A stretch of DNA of 64,000 nucleotides from Propionispira arboris (GTDB lineage Bacteria; Bacillota; Negativicutes; Selenomonadales; Selenomonadaceae): contig NZ_FNZK01000021.1 of assembly GCF_900109225.1 (NCBI RefSeq), positions 1-64,000 on the forward strand, read 5' to 3'. This document shows positions 1 to 9,112 of the stretch, one piece after another. Each line of letters begins with the position of its first letter. Positions within the stretch are counted from its first letter, which is position 1. The notes below the pieces were generated by a model. That model was not told the origin of the DNA. It ran no database searches and saw only the letters and a program-made list of their open reading frames with translations. Both the position numbers and the translations under genes were made by a program.

Positions 1-28
1 CTTTATATGGCTGCATAAAAATAGAAAA

Positions 29-52
29 TAGCGAGGAGAAATCCCCTCGCTA
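29..52 (-). terminator. Hairpin, possible terminator
   Basis: A perfect 8-base stem (29-36 with 45-52) is followed on the minus strand by a T-rich stretch. It lies beyond the mdh terminator, so it may end a second transcript or be a backup terminator. The T tract is interrupted, so the call is tentative. Confidence 0.45.
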
Positions 53-104
53 AAAATTCACTTTATGTTTTTACCCCAACACTTGACAAAGAACCAAAAA
101 AATG

Positions 105-134
105 CAACAAAAAAGACAGCCCGTATGGACTGCC
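105..134 (-). terminator. mdh terminator
   Basis: Arms 115-122 and 127-134 form an 8-pair stem (two G-T wobbles) with a 4-base loop, followed on the minus strand by six T residues. It starts 17 bases past the mdh stop. A T run also follows on the plus strand, so it may act both ways. Confidence 0.8.
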
Positions 135-150
135 TTTTTATTGCAAGAAC

Positions 151-1086
151 TTATTTCAACGAATCGCCCAATAAACCATTCGTTTTACGAACTGCAGCAA
201 CGCTCTTATCAAACAAAGCTTTTTCTTCAGCATTCAATTTAACATCAACGATTTTTTCAATACCATTTGCTCCAAGAACAACTGGAACACCAATGCAAAT
301 ATCTTTTTCGCCATATTCACCATCAAGGTATACACAGCAAGGAATCATTTTTTTCGAATCTGTTACAATAGCTTCAGCCAAAGCAGCACCGGCAGCACCA
401 GGAGCATACCAGGCAGAAGTACCTAAAAGGCCCGTCAAAGTAGCACCGCCAACCATTGTGTCAGCTACTACTTTATCTAATGTTTCTTTATCCAATAAAT
501 CCGTTACAGGAACACCTCTATATGTAGCAAAACGAGTCAACGGAATCATTGTTGTATCACCATGACCACCAATTACCATACCATCAATATCAGTAGGTGT
601 ACAGCCAAGAGCCTGACTCAAATAATATCTGAAACGGCTGCTATCGAGCATCCCGCCCTGACCAATAATACGATTTTTAGGTAATCCGGAATCTTTAAGT
701 GTTAAATAGGTCATTGTATCCATTGGATTGGAAATAATAACAAACACTGCATCTGGAGAATATTTTAAAGCTTCATCAATGACGCTTTTTACAATTTTAG
801 CATTTGTGCCAATCAATTGTTCACGAGTCATACCTGGTTTACGAGGAATACCCGATGTAACAACAACTACTTTTGAATTCGCTGTTTTGCTATAATCACT
901 TGTACAGCCAACAATCGTGGTATCGATGTTAAGCATATGTGCAGTCTGCATCATATCCATCGCTTTACCTTCGGAAACACCTTCTTTAATGTCTAACAAA
1001 ACCAATTCGCTGGCAAAATTTTTCAACGCAATGACATTTGCCACTGTAGCTCCAACATTACCTGCTCCAACAACTGTAACTTTCAT
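151..1086 (-). CDS. mdh: Malate dehydrogenase (LDH/MDH family)
   Basis: NAD-dependent cytoplasmic enzyme interconverting malate and oxaloacetate, of the lactate-dehydrogenase-like bacterial MDH type. The start contains the GAGNVG dinucleotide-binding loop, followed by an acidic residue (LLD) that favours NAD. The substrate loop reads IPRKPGMTR, with Arg where lactate dehydrogenases carry Gln, so malate rather than lactate is the likely substrate. The catalytic His lies in GGHGDTTMIP. The chosen start (311 residues) has an AAGGAGG ribosome site 9 bases upstream; a longer reading frame starting at 1122 has none. The gene is monocistronic with its own promoter and terminator. Function is confident; substrate rests on the Arg loop. 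Confidence 0.93.
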   Translation of the reverse strand: MKVTVVGAGNVGATVANVIALKNFASELVLLDIKEGVSEGKAMDMMQTAHMLNIDTTIVGCTSDYSKTANSKVVVVTSGIPRKPGMTREQLIGTNAKIVKSVIDEALKYSPDAVFVIISNPMDTMTYLTLKDSGLPKNRIIGQGGMLDSSRFRYYLSQALGCTPTDIDGMVIGGHGDTTMIPLTRFATYRGVPVTDLLDKETLDKVVADTMVGGATLTGLLGTSAWYAPGAAGAALAEAIVTDSKKMIPCCVYLDGEYGEKDICIGVPVVLGANGIEKIVDVKLNAEEKALFDKSVAAVRKTNGLLGDSLK

Positions 1087-1207
1087 AATAAAATAGACCT
1101 CCTTATTATTTAGGATGCACATCCATGCCCCTTAACTAAAAAGGGGGAAATGCACACTCTTGACAACTACAAGCCATCTATGTGGGATGAAGTCCTTTAC
1201 GTAACAA

Positions 1208-1236
1208 ATTATAACAAAATCGCCCTTAAAAAGCAA
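1208..1236 (-). promoter_or_regulatory. mdh promoter
   Basis: TTGCTT (1231-1236), 17 bases, then TATAAT (1208-1213) on the minus strand. It predicts a leader of about 115 bases before mdh. The rest of the 1087-1433 gap holds the rubredoxin terminator; no other gene is seen there. Confidence 0.75.
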
Positions 1237-1380
1237 TGAATATTGTGTACATTTTTATATTAACATTAATTTTATTTATCAAACTTTATACCTAGTATTA
1301 AATAACCAGAAAGTTCAAATAATCATTTTCTGATTATATTCGCTCTATGACCCTTTACAATATCAAAAAATTCAACAGGA

Positions 1381-1420
1381 AAAAGCCGTAACTGTTTTTC
1401 TTTATCTACAGATACGGCTC
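1381..1420 (-). terminator. Rubredoxin terminator
   Basis: Arms 1384-1390 and 1413-1419 pair perfectly over 7 bases and are followed on the minus strand by a TTTTT run. It starts just after the rubredoxin stop. Confidence 0.75.
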
Positions 1421-1433
1421 AAAATATTAACGC

Positions 1434-1595
1434 TTATTCACTTACTTCAAACTCATCTTTGCCAACGCCACAAAGCGGGCAGACAAAATCATCCGGTAAA
1501 TCTTCAAAAGCTACGCCTGCTTCAAGATCATTGTCCGGATCACCAAGTTCTTCATCATAAATCCAGCCACAAACAGTACATACATACTTCTTCAT
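1434..1595 (-). CDS. Rubredoxin
   Basis: Small iron-sulfur electron carrier of 53 residues, typical of anaerobes, where it passes electrons to oxygen- or peroxide-reducing enzymes. Two CxxC knuckles bind one iron: CTVCGW near residues 6-9 and CPLCG near 39-42, with the usual aromatic and acidic residues (WIYDEE, DDFVCP) around them. Length matches the family. A strong AAGGGGG ribosome site precedes the ATG. It has its own promoter (TTGTAG, 16 bases, extended -10 TGGTAATAT) and terminator, so it is probably transcribed alone. The partner enzyme is not visible nearby. Confidence 0.95.
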   Translation of the reverse strand: MKKYVCTVCGWIYDEELGDPDNDLEAGVAFEDLPDDFVCPLCGVGKDEFEVSE

Positions 1596-1628
1596 AATAA
1601 TACCCCCTTATCTTTTTTTCAAAATGAA

Positions 1629-1666
1629 ATATACGAAACCAGCACTGTGATCTTGCTTTCGTATAT
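1629..1666 (-). promoter_or_regulatory. Hairpin in rubredoxin leader
   Basis: A perfect 10-base inverted repeat (1629-1638 with 1657-1666), partly extended inward, lies between the rubredoxin promoter and its start. No clean T run follows on the minus strand, so it looks like a leader structure or operator rather than a terminator, although it could also end the upstream uvrC-PHP transcript. Confidence 0.5.
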
Positions 1667-1687
1667 TCTCTTTTTGATTCTATACTT

Positions 1688-1715
1688 ATATTACCATATT
1701 TTCATTGAACTACAA
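1688..1715 (-). promoter_or_regulatory. Rubredoxin promoter
   Basis: TTGTAG (1710-1715), 16-base spacer, TAATAT (1688-1693) with an upstream TG giving an extended -10. It predicts a start near 1681 and an 85-base leader holding the hairpin at 1629-1666. Confidence 0.6.
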
Positions 1716-1742
1716 GATTTTTTTATAAGGAAAATGAATCTT

Positions 1743-2609
1743 TCAAACCGTCCGCTGACAATACTGCAAAACATTCTCATATAAGGTATAGGGCACGACA
1801 ATATTATTTTTTATCCCCGTACCAAGTGCCACCTCTGGACGATTCAAGCCATGAAAATCTGACCCGCCCGTGGGAATCATTTTATATTTTGTCAGCATAC
1901 TTTCAGCAAAGGCCTGATCTGCTGCTGTATAGTTTGGATAATACTGTTCCATGCCATCCAGTCCCATTGCACACAGTTCAGCAATAGCGGCTTCCTGTTC
2001 TTGACGATTCAGCCCGGCAAGGCCCAGACGTTTGTGAAAATGAGCGAGTGATGTCATGCCGCCAGCTGCCTTTATTGCCTGTGTCGTTTCTTCTACTGAA
2101 ACATTATGATTGAGCTTCAACTGACGAATCACAGGATTAAGATACTGATCCCAAATTGGCTGGACATGATCAAATAAATGCAGAGAAACCAAATAACGCA
2201 TAATAGCATACCGATCAATTTTGTTGAGTAATGTAAACGGCTGGATAAGTTCCATCGATATTGGCACACCTTTTTCTTTGATGCCCCAAATGAGTTCTTC
2301 CATCTTCGCTTCTTTAAGATCCCTTATTTTTTTATATAAATTTTGAAAAGCCGGCTGTTTTACATCAAACCCTAACGCCACGAGATGCAGATGTCGATTC
2401 TTATAATCAACGGTTATCTCCATCCCAGAAATAAATTCAATGCCCAATTTATCGGCTTCTACCTTTGCTTCAGCATTTCCGGCAATTGTTTCATGATCAC
2501 TGAGTGTAATCGCACTAAGACCTGTTTTATGAGCCAGTTTTATAAGCTCTACAGGGGTATAGCTTCCATCTGATATATTTGAATGTACATGTAAATCAAC
2601 AAATTTCAT
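1743..2609 (-). CDS. PHP domain phosphoesterase
   Basis: Metal-dependent phosphoesterase of the PHP family, related to the RNase AM/YciV group that trims nucleotides and oligoribonucleotides. The start DLHVHSNISDG carries the HxH metal motif, ITLSDHETI supplies further ligands, and GGSDFHG near the end is the C-terminal metal motif. Length (288) fits single-domain family members. It follows uvrC by 40 bases and is probably cotranscribed with it, but no repair role is implied by the sequence. The exact substrate cannot be told. Confidence 0.85.
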   Translation of the reverse strand: MKFVDLHVHSNISDGSYTPVELIKLAHKTGLSAITLSDHETIAGNAEAKVEADKLGIEFISGMEITVDYKNRHLHLVALGFDVKQPAFQNLYKKIRDLKEAKMEELIWGIKEKGVPISMELIQPFTLLNKIDRYAIMRYLVSLHLFDHVQPIWDQYLNPVIRQLKLNHNVSVEETTQAIKAAGGMTSLAHFHKRLGLAGLNRQEQEAAIAELCAMGLDGMEQYYPNYTAADQAFAESMLTKYKMIPTGGSDFHGLNRPEVALGTGIKNNIVVPYTLYENVLQYCQRTV

Positions 2610-2649
2610 TTAAATATCACCTTGCATTTCCTTTCCTGTACCATCTATC

Positions 2650-4458
2650 TTATATTTCATTTCGACTCGCAAAAAAATTATAAACAGCCTGCGCAGCAGG
2701 CAGATTCATGCCGGTAATTCCTGCCATCGCCTCAACATTCGCTGTTTTTATTTTATCCACACTGCCAAAATAATCTAGTAAAAGTTTACGTCGTTTCGGA
2801 CCGATACCAACAATATGGTCCAGCACCGACACCAGATTTCGTTTACTACGCAGTTTACGATGATACGTAACAGCAAATCGATGGGCTTCATCACGAATTC
2901 GCTGTACCAAGTACAATGCCTGCGAATGGCGAGGCAAAATTACCGGCTCTGATTCACCTTCCGTAAAAATATATTCAAACTGTTTAGCCAACCCTACAAC
3001 CGGCACTAAAAGATGTCCCGCACCACGAATGATTTCCAGTGCTGAACTCAGCTGCCCTTTACCACCATCAATAATGATAAGATCTGGCATATCTTCAACA
3101 ACTGAATCACCATAACGGCGCATCGTCACTTCACGCATCGATAAAAAATCATCCGGTTTGCCCTCTGCCGAGCGGATCTTAAAACGCCTGTAAGCCGCCT
3201 TATTGGGCACGCCTCCTTCAAAAACAACCATCGAAGCGACTGTCTCTGAGCCTTGAATATGTGATATATCAAAACACTCCATACGGTTTGGTGCCTTACT
3301 TAGCTGAAGATGCCGCTGAAGCTCAGCTACGGCCCCCAGCGTCTGCGCATTGGCTTGTTTTAATTTTGTGGCTTCATCCGCCAAAAACTTTTCTGCATTA
3401 CCTGTTGCCATTTGCACAATATCTTTTTTAGTCCCGCGTTTTGGTGATTCCAGCTCAACCCGTGCCGCCTTTTGTTTGCTGAGCCATGCTTCCAGCAAAC
3501 TCTGTTCACTTAATTCAAACGGCAAAAGCACTTCACGAGGAATAAAGGTCGCCTGATTATAATATTGTTTCAAAAATGCCTCCAGAACGGTCTCATCCGA
3601 TTCCTCTTCGCTGCCCGTCACTAGAAAATGATCGCGTCCGACCATCTTCCCGCTGCGAATAAAAAACACCTGCATACATACACCAAATTCCGAACGAGCC
3701 ATCCCCACAGCATCTTGATCACCTGCGCCCGTGACAATATTTTGTTTTTCGCTAATCTTTCGAACCGCTATTAATTGATCACGCAATTTCGCCGCCAATT
3801 CAAACTTAAAATTATCGGCAGCAGCAGCCATACGTTCCGTAAGATTTTTCTCCACCGCATCGCTGCGTCCTTCTAAAAACAAGCACACCGCCTTGATCAT
3901 GTCATTATATTCGCTCACATCCACATTACCCGTACAAGGTGCCAGACAACGTTTAATATGATACTCCAGACAAGGACGATCCACATCCATGTTCTTGCAG
4001 CTGCGCAGCGGAAACAGACGCCGCAATAGTTTAATGCTTTCATGAACAGCTCCCGCATTTGTATAAGGTCCAAAATATCTGGCACCATCTTTCACAACTC
4101 GCCGAGTTGTGAGCACACGGGGATAGGGTTCATTTAGCGTCACCTTTACATAAGGATACGTCTTATCATCTTTAAGACTGATATTGTACTTAGGCCGATG
4201 TTTCTTAATTAAATTACATTCCAGTATAAGTGCTTCTATTTCCGAGCCAGTAATAATTGTTTCAAAATCATCAATTTTTGCCACCATCGATTTAACTTTA
4301 GCGGAATGATTTTTGTTCGTTTGAAAATATTGGCGCACTCTATTTTTTAAAACCACAGCTTTACCGACATAAATAATCTTGCCATGGTTGTCTTTCATAA
4401 TATAAACACCAGGCTGATTCGGCAAAAGCTGTAATTTTTCAATTACATTCTCTGTCAT
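2650..4458 (-). CDS. uvrC: Excinuclease ABC subunit C
   Basis: Nuclease subunit of UvrABC nucleotide excision repair; it makes both incisions around a DNA lesion after UvrB is loaded. The N-terminal GIY-YIG domain is seen as GVYIMKD...IIYVGKA (residues about 15-35), a UVR motif for UvrB contact lies near residue 200, the RNase H-like domain has the conserved MECFDISH, and helix-hairpin-helix motifs (VGIGPKRRKLLL) sit at the C-terminus. Length of 602 matches the family. A GGTGA ribosome site precedes the ATG. uvrBA is encoded about 5 kb away in a separate unit. Confidence 0.97.
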   Translation of the reverse strand: MTENVIEKLQLLPNQPGVYIMKDNHGKIIYVGKAVVLKNRVRQYFQTNKNHSAKVKSMVAKIDDFETIITGSEIEALILECNLIKKHRPKYNISLKDDKTYPYVKVTLNEPYPRVLTTRRVVKDGARYFGPYTNAGAVHESIKLLRRLFPLRSCKNMDVDRPCLEYHIKRCLAPCTGNVDVSEYNDMIKAVCLFLEGRSDAVEKNLTERMAAAADNFKFELAAKLRDQLIAVRKISEKQNIVTGAGDQDAVGMARSEFGVCMQVFFIRSGKMVGRDHFLVTGSEEESDETVLEAFLKQYYNQATFIPREVLLPFELSEQSLLEAWLSKQKAARVELESPKRGTKKDIVQMATGNAEKFLADEATKLKQANAQTLGAVAELQRHLQLSKAPNRMECFDISHIQGSETVASMVVFEGGVPNKAAYRRFKIRSAEGKPDDFLSMREVTMRRYGDSVVEDMPDLIIIDGGKGQLSSALEIIRGAGHLLVPVVGLAKQFEYIFTEGESEPVILPRHSQALYLVQRIRDEAHRFAVTYHRKLRSKRNLVSVLDHIVGIGPKRRKLLLDYFGSVDKIKTANVEAMAGITGMNLPAAQAVYNFFASRNEI

Positions 4459-4816
4459 ATCTCACCAACTCTCTCTCTATATTATACACGAAAGCAATAA
4501 TTTTTTTTATTTATAACGATTCAATAAAGTAATCGTAGTAATAGCCTGAAAGTATCATTGCTTTTAGGTATAGTTATGTGTTAAAATTGTAATTGTTTAT
4601 TATTGTATGTCCTTACAGAAAATTCTCTATTGTTTTTTTTATGTATTTTCTATTGACTATAAATAAAATAAATGCTTTAATAAGCACGTGAGACGAAAGT
4701 GTATTATTTCACAATATTTTTCAAATGAGTTTTGTCAGACCAGATAGGATACAACTGTTGCAAAATATGTGTTCTCTTTTATTCATGGACACGTATAATT
4801 CAAGGGGGTTAATTTT
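4459..4816. other. Divergent intergenic region uvrC/accC
   Basis: A 358-base gap between divergent genes. It holds the accC promoter (4653-4681) and a TATAAT-like -10 for uvrC at 4481-4486 with no good -35. The roughly 130-base accC leader contains the motif GTCAGACCAGA, which resembles half of a GntR-family operator but is not a full palindrome. No small gene is seen. Confidence 0.6.
4653..4681 (+). promoter_or_regulatory. accC promoter
   Basis: TTGACT (4653-4658), 17 bases, TTTAAT (4676-4681) on the plus strand, giving a leader of about 130 bases. Confidence 0.65.
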
Positions 4817-6223
4817 ATGTTCAAAAGAATTCTCATTGCGAACCGCGGCGAAATTGCCGTACGTGTTATTCGTGCCTGTCAGGAAATGGGTATTGAAACA
4901 GTGGCTGTTTATTCGGATGCAGACAAAAATGCCATGCATGTTCAGCTAGCTGACCTGACTTATAATATCGGACCTGCTGATGCTTCCCAAAGCTATTTAA
5001 ATATGGATGCCCTGCTTGAAGCTGCGAAAGCAACAAAAGCTGAAGCTGTTCATCCCGGATATGGATTTCTATCGGAAAGCTCCGAATTTGCCGAAAAAGT
5101 AACCAATGCCGGCTTAACCTGGATTGGACCGCTGGCTGAAACAATCCGTCAGGTTGGTGATAAAGATATAGCCCGTGCCGCTATGCTGCCATCAGGAATT
5201 CCCATGGCCAAGGGTAGTGATCCACTTACCAGTGAAAGTCACGCCATCGAAGCGGCCAAAGAAGTCGGTTATCCTGTCATCTTAAAACCAGTAGCCGGTG
5301 GCGGTGGCAAAGGGATGTTTGTTGCTTATTCGGAAGAAGATTTAAAAAACATCCTGCAAATCGTCAATTTACAAAGTATAAAATTTTATTTTGAACATTA
5401 TATTGAGCACTCCCGTCATATTGAAGTACAAATTGTCGCAGACAATTATGGTACGGTAATTCACCTTGGCGAACGCGAATGCTCCTTGCAGCGCCGCAAC
5501 CAGAAACTGCTCGAAGAATCACCATCCATTGGTCTTTCGCCCGAGATGCGTGAAGAGATTGGTGCGCTCGCCATTAAAGCCGCCAAAAGTATCCACTATA
5601 CCAATATTGGAACCGTCGAATTTTTATTTGATCTCAGCAATAATCAGTTTTATTTCATGGAAATCAATCCTCGCATTCAAGTGGAGCATGCCATTACGGA
5701 AGAAGTTACGGGGGTTGATCTTGTCAGAACCCAAATCCATATTGCCTTTGGTGAGCCTTTAACGCTCAGTCAAAAAGACATTGAATTTCATGGGCATGCC
5801 ATCGAATGCCGTATCAATGCCGAAGACCCTGACAATAATTTTCTGCCATCACCCGGAAAAATTGAATTCTATCATGAACCAGGTGGTCCAAGAATCCGTG
5901 TAGACAGCGGTATTTCAGCCGGTCTTTCCATTGAACCTGACTACGATTCCCTTATGGCGAAAGTTGTGGTTCATGGACGCACGCGCGGCGATGCAATCAA
6001 GATCATGCAGCGAGCCCTCAATGAATTCAAAGTGGAAGGTGTAAAAACAACAATTTCACTGCATAAACGAATTCTTGAAGATACGTCTTTCTGTACCGGC
6101 GACATTGATACCCAATTCATCAAAAAACGTCTGCCAGCCTATGAACAGACTCCACCAAAACGAAAATTAAAAGACAAAATGGATCTTGCTGCTTTAATTA
6201 ATAGCAGCATGTATTACGCATAA
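4817..6223 (+). CDS. accC: Biotin carboxylase (AccC/PycA type)
   Basis: ATP-dependent enzyme that carboxylates biotin carried on a partner protein. The N-terminal ILIANRGEIAVRVIRA, the glycine-rich ATP loop PVAGGGGKGM, the biotin-site region ECSLQRRNQKLLEESPS and the catalytic MEINPRIQVEHAITEEVTG are all intact; 468 residues is close to a stand-alone biotin carboxylase. Unlike usual accBC operons there is no biotin-carrier gene beside it and it is transcribed alone. It could therefore serve acetyl-CoA carboxylase or a two-subunit pyruvate or acyl-CoA carboxylase encoded elsewhere. AAGGGGG precedes the ATG. The reaction is confident, the partner is not. Confidence 0.9.
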   Translation: MFKRILIANRGEIAVRVIRACQEMGIETVAVYSDADKNAMHVQLADLTYNIGPADASQSYLNMDALLEAAKATKAEAVHPGYGFLSESSEFAEKVTNAGLTWIGPLAETIRQVGDKDIARAAMLPSGIPMAKGSDPLTSESHAIEAAKEVGYPVILKPVAGGGGKGMFVAYSEEDLKNILQIVNLQSIKFYFEHYIEHSRHIEVQIVADNYGTVIHLGERECSLQRRNQKLLEESPSIGLSPEMREEIGALAIKAAKSIHYTNIGTVEFLFDLSNNQFYFMEINPRIQVEHAITEEVTGVDLVRTQIHIAFGEPLTLSQKDIEFHGHAIECRINAEDPDNNFLPSPGKIEFYHEPGGPRIRVDSGISAGLSIEPDYDSLMAKVVVHGRTRGDAIKIMQRALNEFKVEGVKTTISLHKRILEDTSFCTGDIDTQFIKKRLPAYEQTPPKRKLKDKMDLAALINSSMYYA

Positions 6224-6231
6224 CTACATAA

Positions 6232-6263
6232 AAGGGATTGCCACAATAAAATGGCAATCCCTT
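6232..6263. terminator. Bidirectional terminator accC/uvrA
   Basis: A perfect 12-base stem (6232-6243 with 6252-6263) lies between the convergent accC and uvrA genes. Seven T residues follow on the plus strand; a shorter T stretch follows on the minus strand. Confidence 0.9.
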
Positions 6264-6266
6264 TTT

Positions 6267-9098
6267 TTAGTTTAAGTGTTCGATGAGTAATGGTTTCAAA
6301 AACTGACCAGTATATGATTTTTTAACATTTGCGATCTCTTCCGGTGTACCGGTAGCTACGATAGTGCCGCCACGGTCACCGCCTTCCGGCCCGAGATCAA
6401 TTACATAATCCGCCGTCTTTATCACATCGAGATTATGCTCGATTACAACAACCGTATCCCCGCCATCAACCAGCCGCGTCAATACTTCCAGTAATTTATG
6501 GATATCGGCCGTATGAAGTCCCGTAGTCGGCTCATCCAGGATATACAACGTTTTCCCGGTGCTGCGGCGAGCCAGCTCAGTTGACAGCTTCACGCGCTGC
6601 GCTTCTCCCCCTGAAAGAGTCGTTGCTGACTGGCCAAGCTTGATATAGCCAAGACCAACATCTTGAATCACTTGCAGTTTTCGCTGCAGTTTTGGAATGT
6701 TTTGGAAAAACTCTATGGCTTCATCGACCACCATATTCAAAACATCCGAAATCGTTTTGCCTTTATATTTCACTTCCAGCGTTTCTCGATTATAGCGGGC
6801 TCCTTTGCAAACTTCACACGGCACATAAACATCCGGCAAAAAATGCATTTCAATTTTAATGATTCCATCACCATGACAAGCCTCACAGCGACCGCCTTTT
6901 ACATTAAAACTGAATCGTCCTGGCTTATAACCACGAACTTTTGCTTCATTCGTCTGGCTGAAGACCTCACGAATTGTATCGAAAAGTCCCGTATAAGTCG
7001 CCGGATTCGAACGAGGTGTCCGCCCAATCGGCGACTGATCGATATCAATGATCTTATCAATAAGCTCCAAACCACGAATTGCTTTATGCGCTCCCGGTTT
7101 ACCTTTGCCACTGTAAAGTTTAGCCGCCAGCCCTTTAAAAAGTATTTCATTCACTAACGTACTTTTCCCTGAACCGGATACACCCGTAACGACCGTAAAT
7201 AAGCCGAGCGGAAACTTCACGGAGATATTTTTTAGATTATTTTCTTTCGCACCAATGATTTCAATCCATTTTCCATTTACTTGCTTTCGATTTTGCGGTA
7301 CGGGAATGTATTTCTTGCGGCTCAGATATTGACCTGTAATCGAGCCTTTCGCCGCCTTGATATCTTCAACACTTCCCTTAGCAACAATATAGCCTCCAGC
7401 TTCACCAGCCGTCGGTCCAACATCAATAATATAATCGGCCGCATACATTGTATCTTCATCATGCTCAACGACCAGCAGAGTATTACCCAGATCACGCAAA
7501 TGCTTCAATGTAGCCAAAAGACGGTTATTATCCCGTTGATGCAGTCCAATACTCGGTTCATCGAGTATATAAAGAACTCCCACCAGTCCCGATCCAATCT
7601 GTGTTGCTAAACGAATCCGCTGTGCTTCACCACCCGACAAGGTACCGGCGGCCCGGCTGAGCGTCAGATAATCCAAGCCAACATCCAGCAAGAATCCCAA
7701 ACGGGCATGAATTTCTTTTAAAATTTGTGCAGCAATAAACTGTTCTCGTTCACTTAACGTAAGCTGCTTAAAAAACACATCGCACTCAGCAATCGTTAAA
7801 CTTGTAACCTCATGAATATTTTTCTCGCCCACTTTTATGGCAAGTGTTTCCGGCTTAAGGCGCGCTCCATGACAGACTGGACAAGCTTTACTGCTCATAT
7901 ACGATTCATATTCCTCACGCATCGTATCCGAATTTGTTTCGCTGTAACGACGGTTTAAAAGTGGCATTACACCTTCAAATACCGAATGATACTCCTTGTA
8001 TTCGCCAAACATATTTTCATAGAAATACGTGAACTTTTCATCACATGAACCATACAAAATAAGATTTTGTACCGTTTCATTAAGATCGGTCCACTTACTG
8101 TCCACTGTATATTTATACTGTTTCAGCACAGCATCTAACTGGCACATCGCATAGGAATTCAGATTGCGCGACAACGGGGCAAATAAACCCTCGGCAAAAG
8201 TCAATTCAGGATTTGGCATCACAAGTTCTAAATCAAATTCCATGTTATTGCCAAGTCCGCTGCATGCCGGACAAGCTCCATATGGACTGTTAAAAGAAAA
8301 CATACGCGGGGCAATTTCCGGCAGACTGATGCCGCAATCCACACAAGCAAAGTTCTGACTAAACATCAACGTCTCGCCATCAACAATTTGAATATAAACA
8401 ACACCCTGACCAAGTTCGAGAGCTGTTTCTAACGAATCGGCCAAACGCTGTTCCAGTCCATCGCGAATCACCAGTCGATCAATAACAACTTCAATCGTAT
8501 GTTTCTTGTTTTTTTCCAGATTGATTTCCTCATTAATATCTTGTATTTCACCATCAATACGGACCCTTACATAGCCATCCTTACGAATCTGCTCCAAAAC
8601 CTTGCGATGTTCGCCTTTTTTACCACGAATAATTTGCGCCATAATCAAAAGCTTTGTTTTTTCCGGCTGCGTCAAAATTTGATCAATCATCTGATCAACC
8701 GTCTGCTGTGTAATTAATTTACCGCATTTTGGGCAATGAGGACGCCCTGCACGAGCAAACATCAACCGCAGGTAATCATAGATTTCCGTAACCGTTCCGA
8801 CTGTTGAGCGAGGATTACGGCTCGTTGTTTTTTGATCGATGGAAATCGCCGGTGAAAGACCTTCTATATAATCAACATCCGGTTTATCCATCTGCCCCAA
8901 AAACTGTCTGGCATACGCTGACAAAGATTCTACATAACGTCTTTGTCCTTCTGCATAAATTGTATCAAAAGCCAGTGATGATTTGCCGGAACCACTCAGG
9001 CCCGTAATCACGACAAGCTTGTCACGTGGTATTTCAATATCGATATTTTTTAAATTATGCTCTCTGGCACCCTTAACTTTGATTACATTATCCTTCAC
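6267..9098 (-). CDS. uvrA: Excinuclease ABC subunit A
   Basis: DNA damage sensor ATPase of nucleotide excision repair that loads UvrB onto lesions. Two ABC ATPase halves are visible: Walker A motifs [12 protein letters not shown] near residue 30 and [13 protein letters not shown] near 640, each with an LSGGEAQR signature and an ILDEP Walker B. Zinc-binding cysteine pairs are present (CPKCGK, CVDC/CPAC, and [15 protein letters not shown]). Length of 943 is typical. It starts 14 bases after the uvrB stop, so uvrB-uvrA form an operon under the promoter and LexA-like box upstream of uvrB. Confidence 0.98.
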   Translation of the reverse strand: MKDNVIKVKGAREHNLKNIDIEIPRDKLVVITGLSGSGKSSLAFDTIYAEGQRRYVESLSAYARQFLGQMDKPDVDYIEGLSPAISIDQKTTSRNPRSTVGTVTEIYDYLRLMFARAGRPHCPKCGKLITQQTVDQMIDQILTQPEKTKLLIMAQIIRGKKGEHRKVLEQIRKDGYVRVRIDGEIQDINEEINLEKNKKHTIEVVIDRLVIRDGLEQRLADSLETALELGQGVVYIQIVDGETLMFSQNFACVDCGISLPEIAPRMFSFNSPYGACPACSGLGNNMEFDLELVMPNPELTFAEGLFAPLSRNLNSYAMCQLDAVLKQYKYTVDSKWTDLNETVQNLILYGSCDEKFTYFYENMFGEYKEYHSVFEGVMPLLNRRYSETNSDTMREEYESYMSSKACPVCHGARLKPETLAIKVGEKNIHEVTSLTIAECDVFFKQLTLSEREQFIAAQILKEIHARLGFLLDVGLDYLTLSRAAGTLSGGEAQRIRLATQIGSGLVGVLYILDEPSIGLHQRDNNRLLATLKHLRDLGNTLLVVEHDEDTMYAADYIIDVGPTAGEAGGYIVAKGSVEDIKAAKGSITGQYLSRKKYIPVPQNRKQVNGKWIEIIGAKENNLKNISVKFPLGLFTVVTGVSGSGKSTLVNEILFKGLAAKLYSGKGKPGAHKAIRGLELIDKIIDIDQSPIGRTPRSNPATYTGLFDTIREVFSQTNEAKVRGYKPGRFSFNVKGGRCEACHGDGIIKIEMHFLPDVYVPCEVCKGARYNRETLEVKYKGKTISDVLNMVVDEAIEFFQNIPKLQRKLQVIQDVGLGYIKLGQSATTLSGGEAQRVKLSTELARRSTGKTLYILDEPTTGLHTADIHKLLEVLTRLVDGGDTVVVIEHNLDVIKTADYVIDLGPEGGDRGGTIVATGTPEEIANVKKSYTGQFLKPLLIEHLN

Positions 9099-9112
9099 AT
9101 TAACACCCCAAA

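Noticed and set aside
65-565. Plus-strand open frame opposite mdh
   Set aside because: It covers the mdh terminator and coding strand in reverse; no homology pattern or ribosome site.
151-1122. Calling the first gene lactate dehydrogenase, or starting it at 1122
   Set aside because: The substrate loop has the malate-type Arg (IPRKPGMTR), and only the ATG at 1086 has a ribosome site.
4728-4745. GntR-like operator in the accC leader
   Set aside because: Only half of the palindrome (GTCAGACC) is present, so it is noted but not called.
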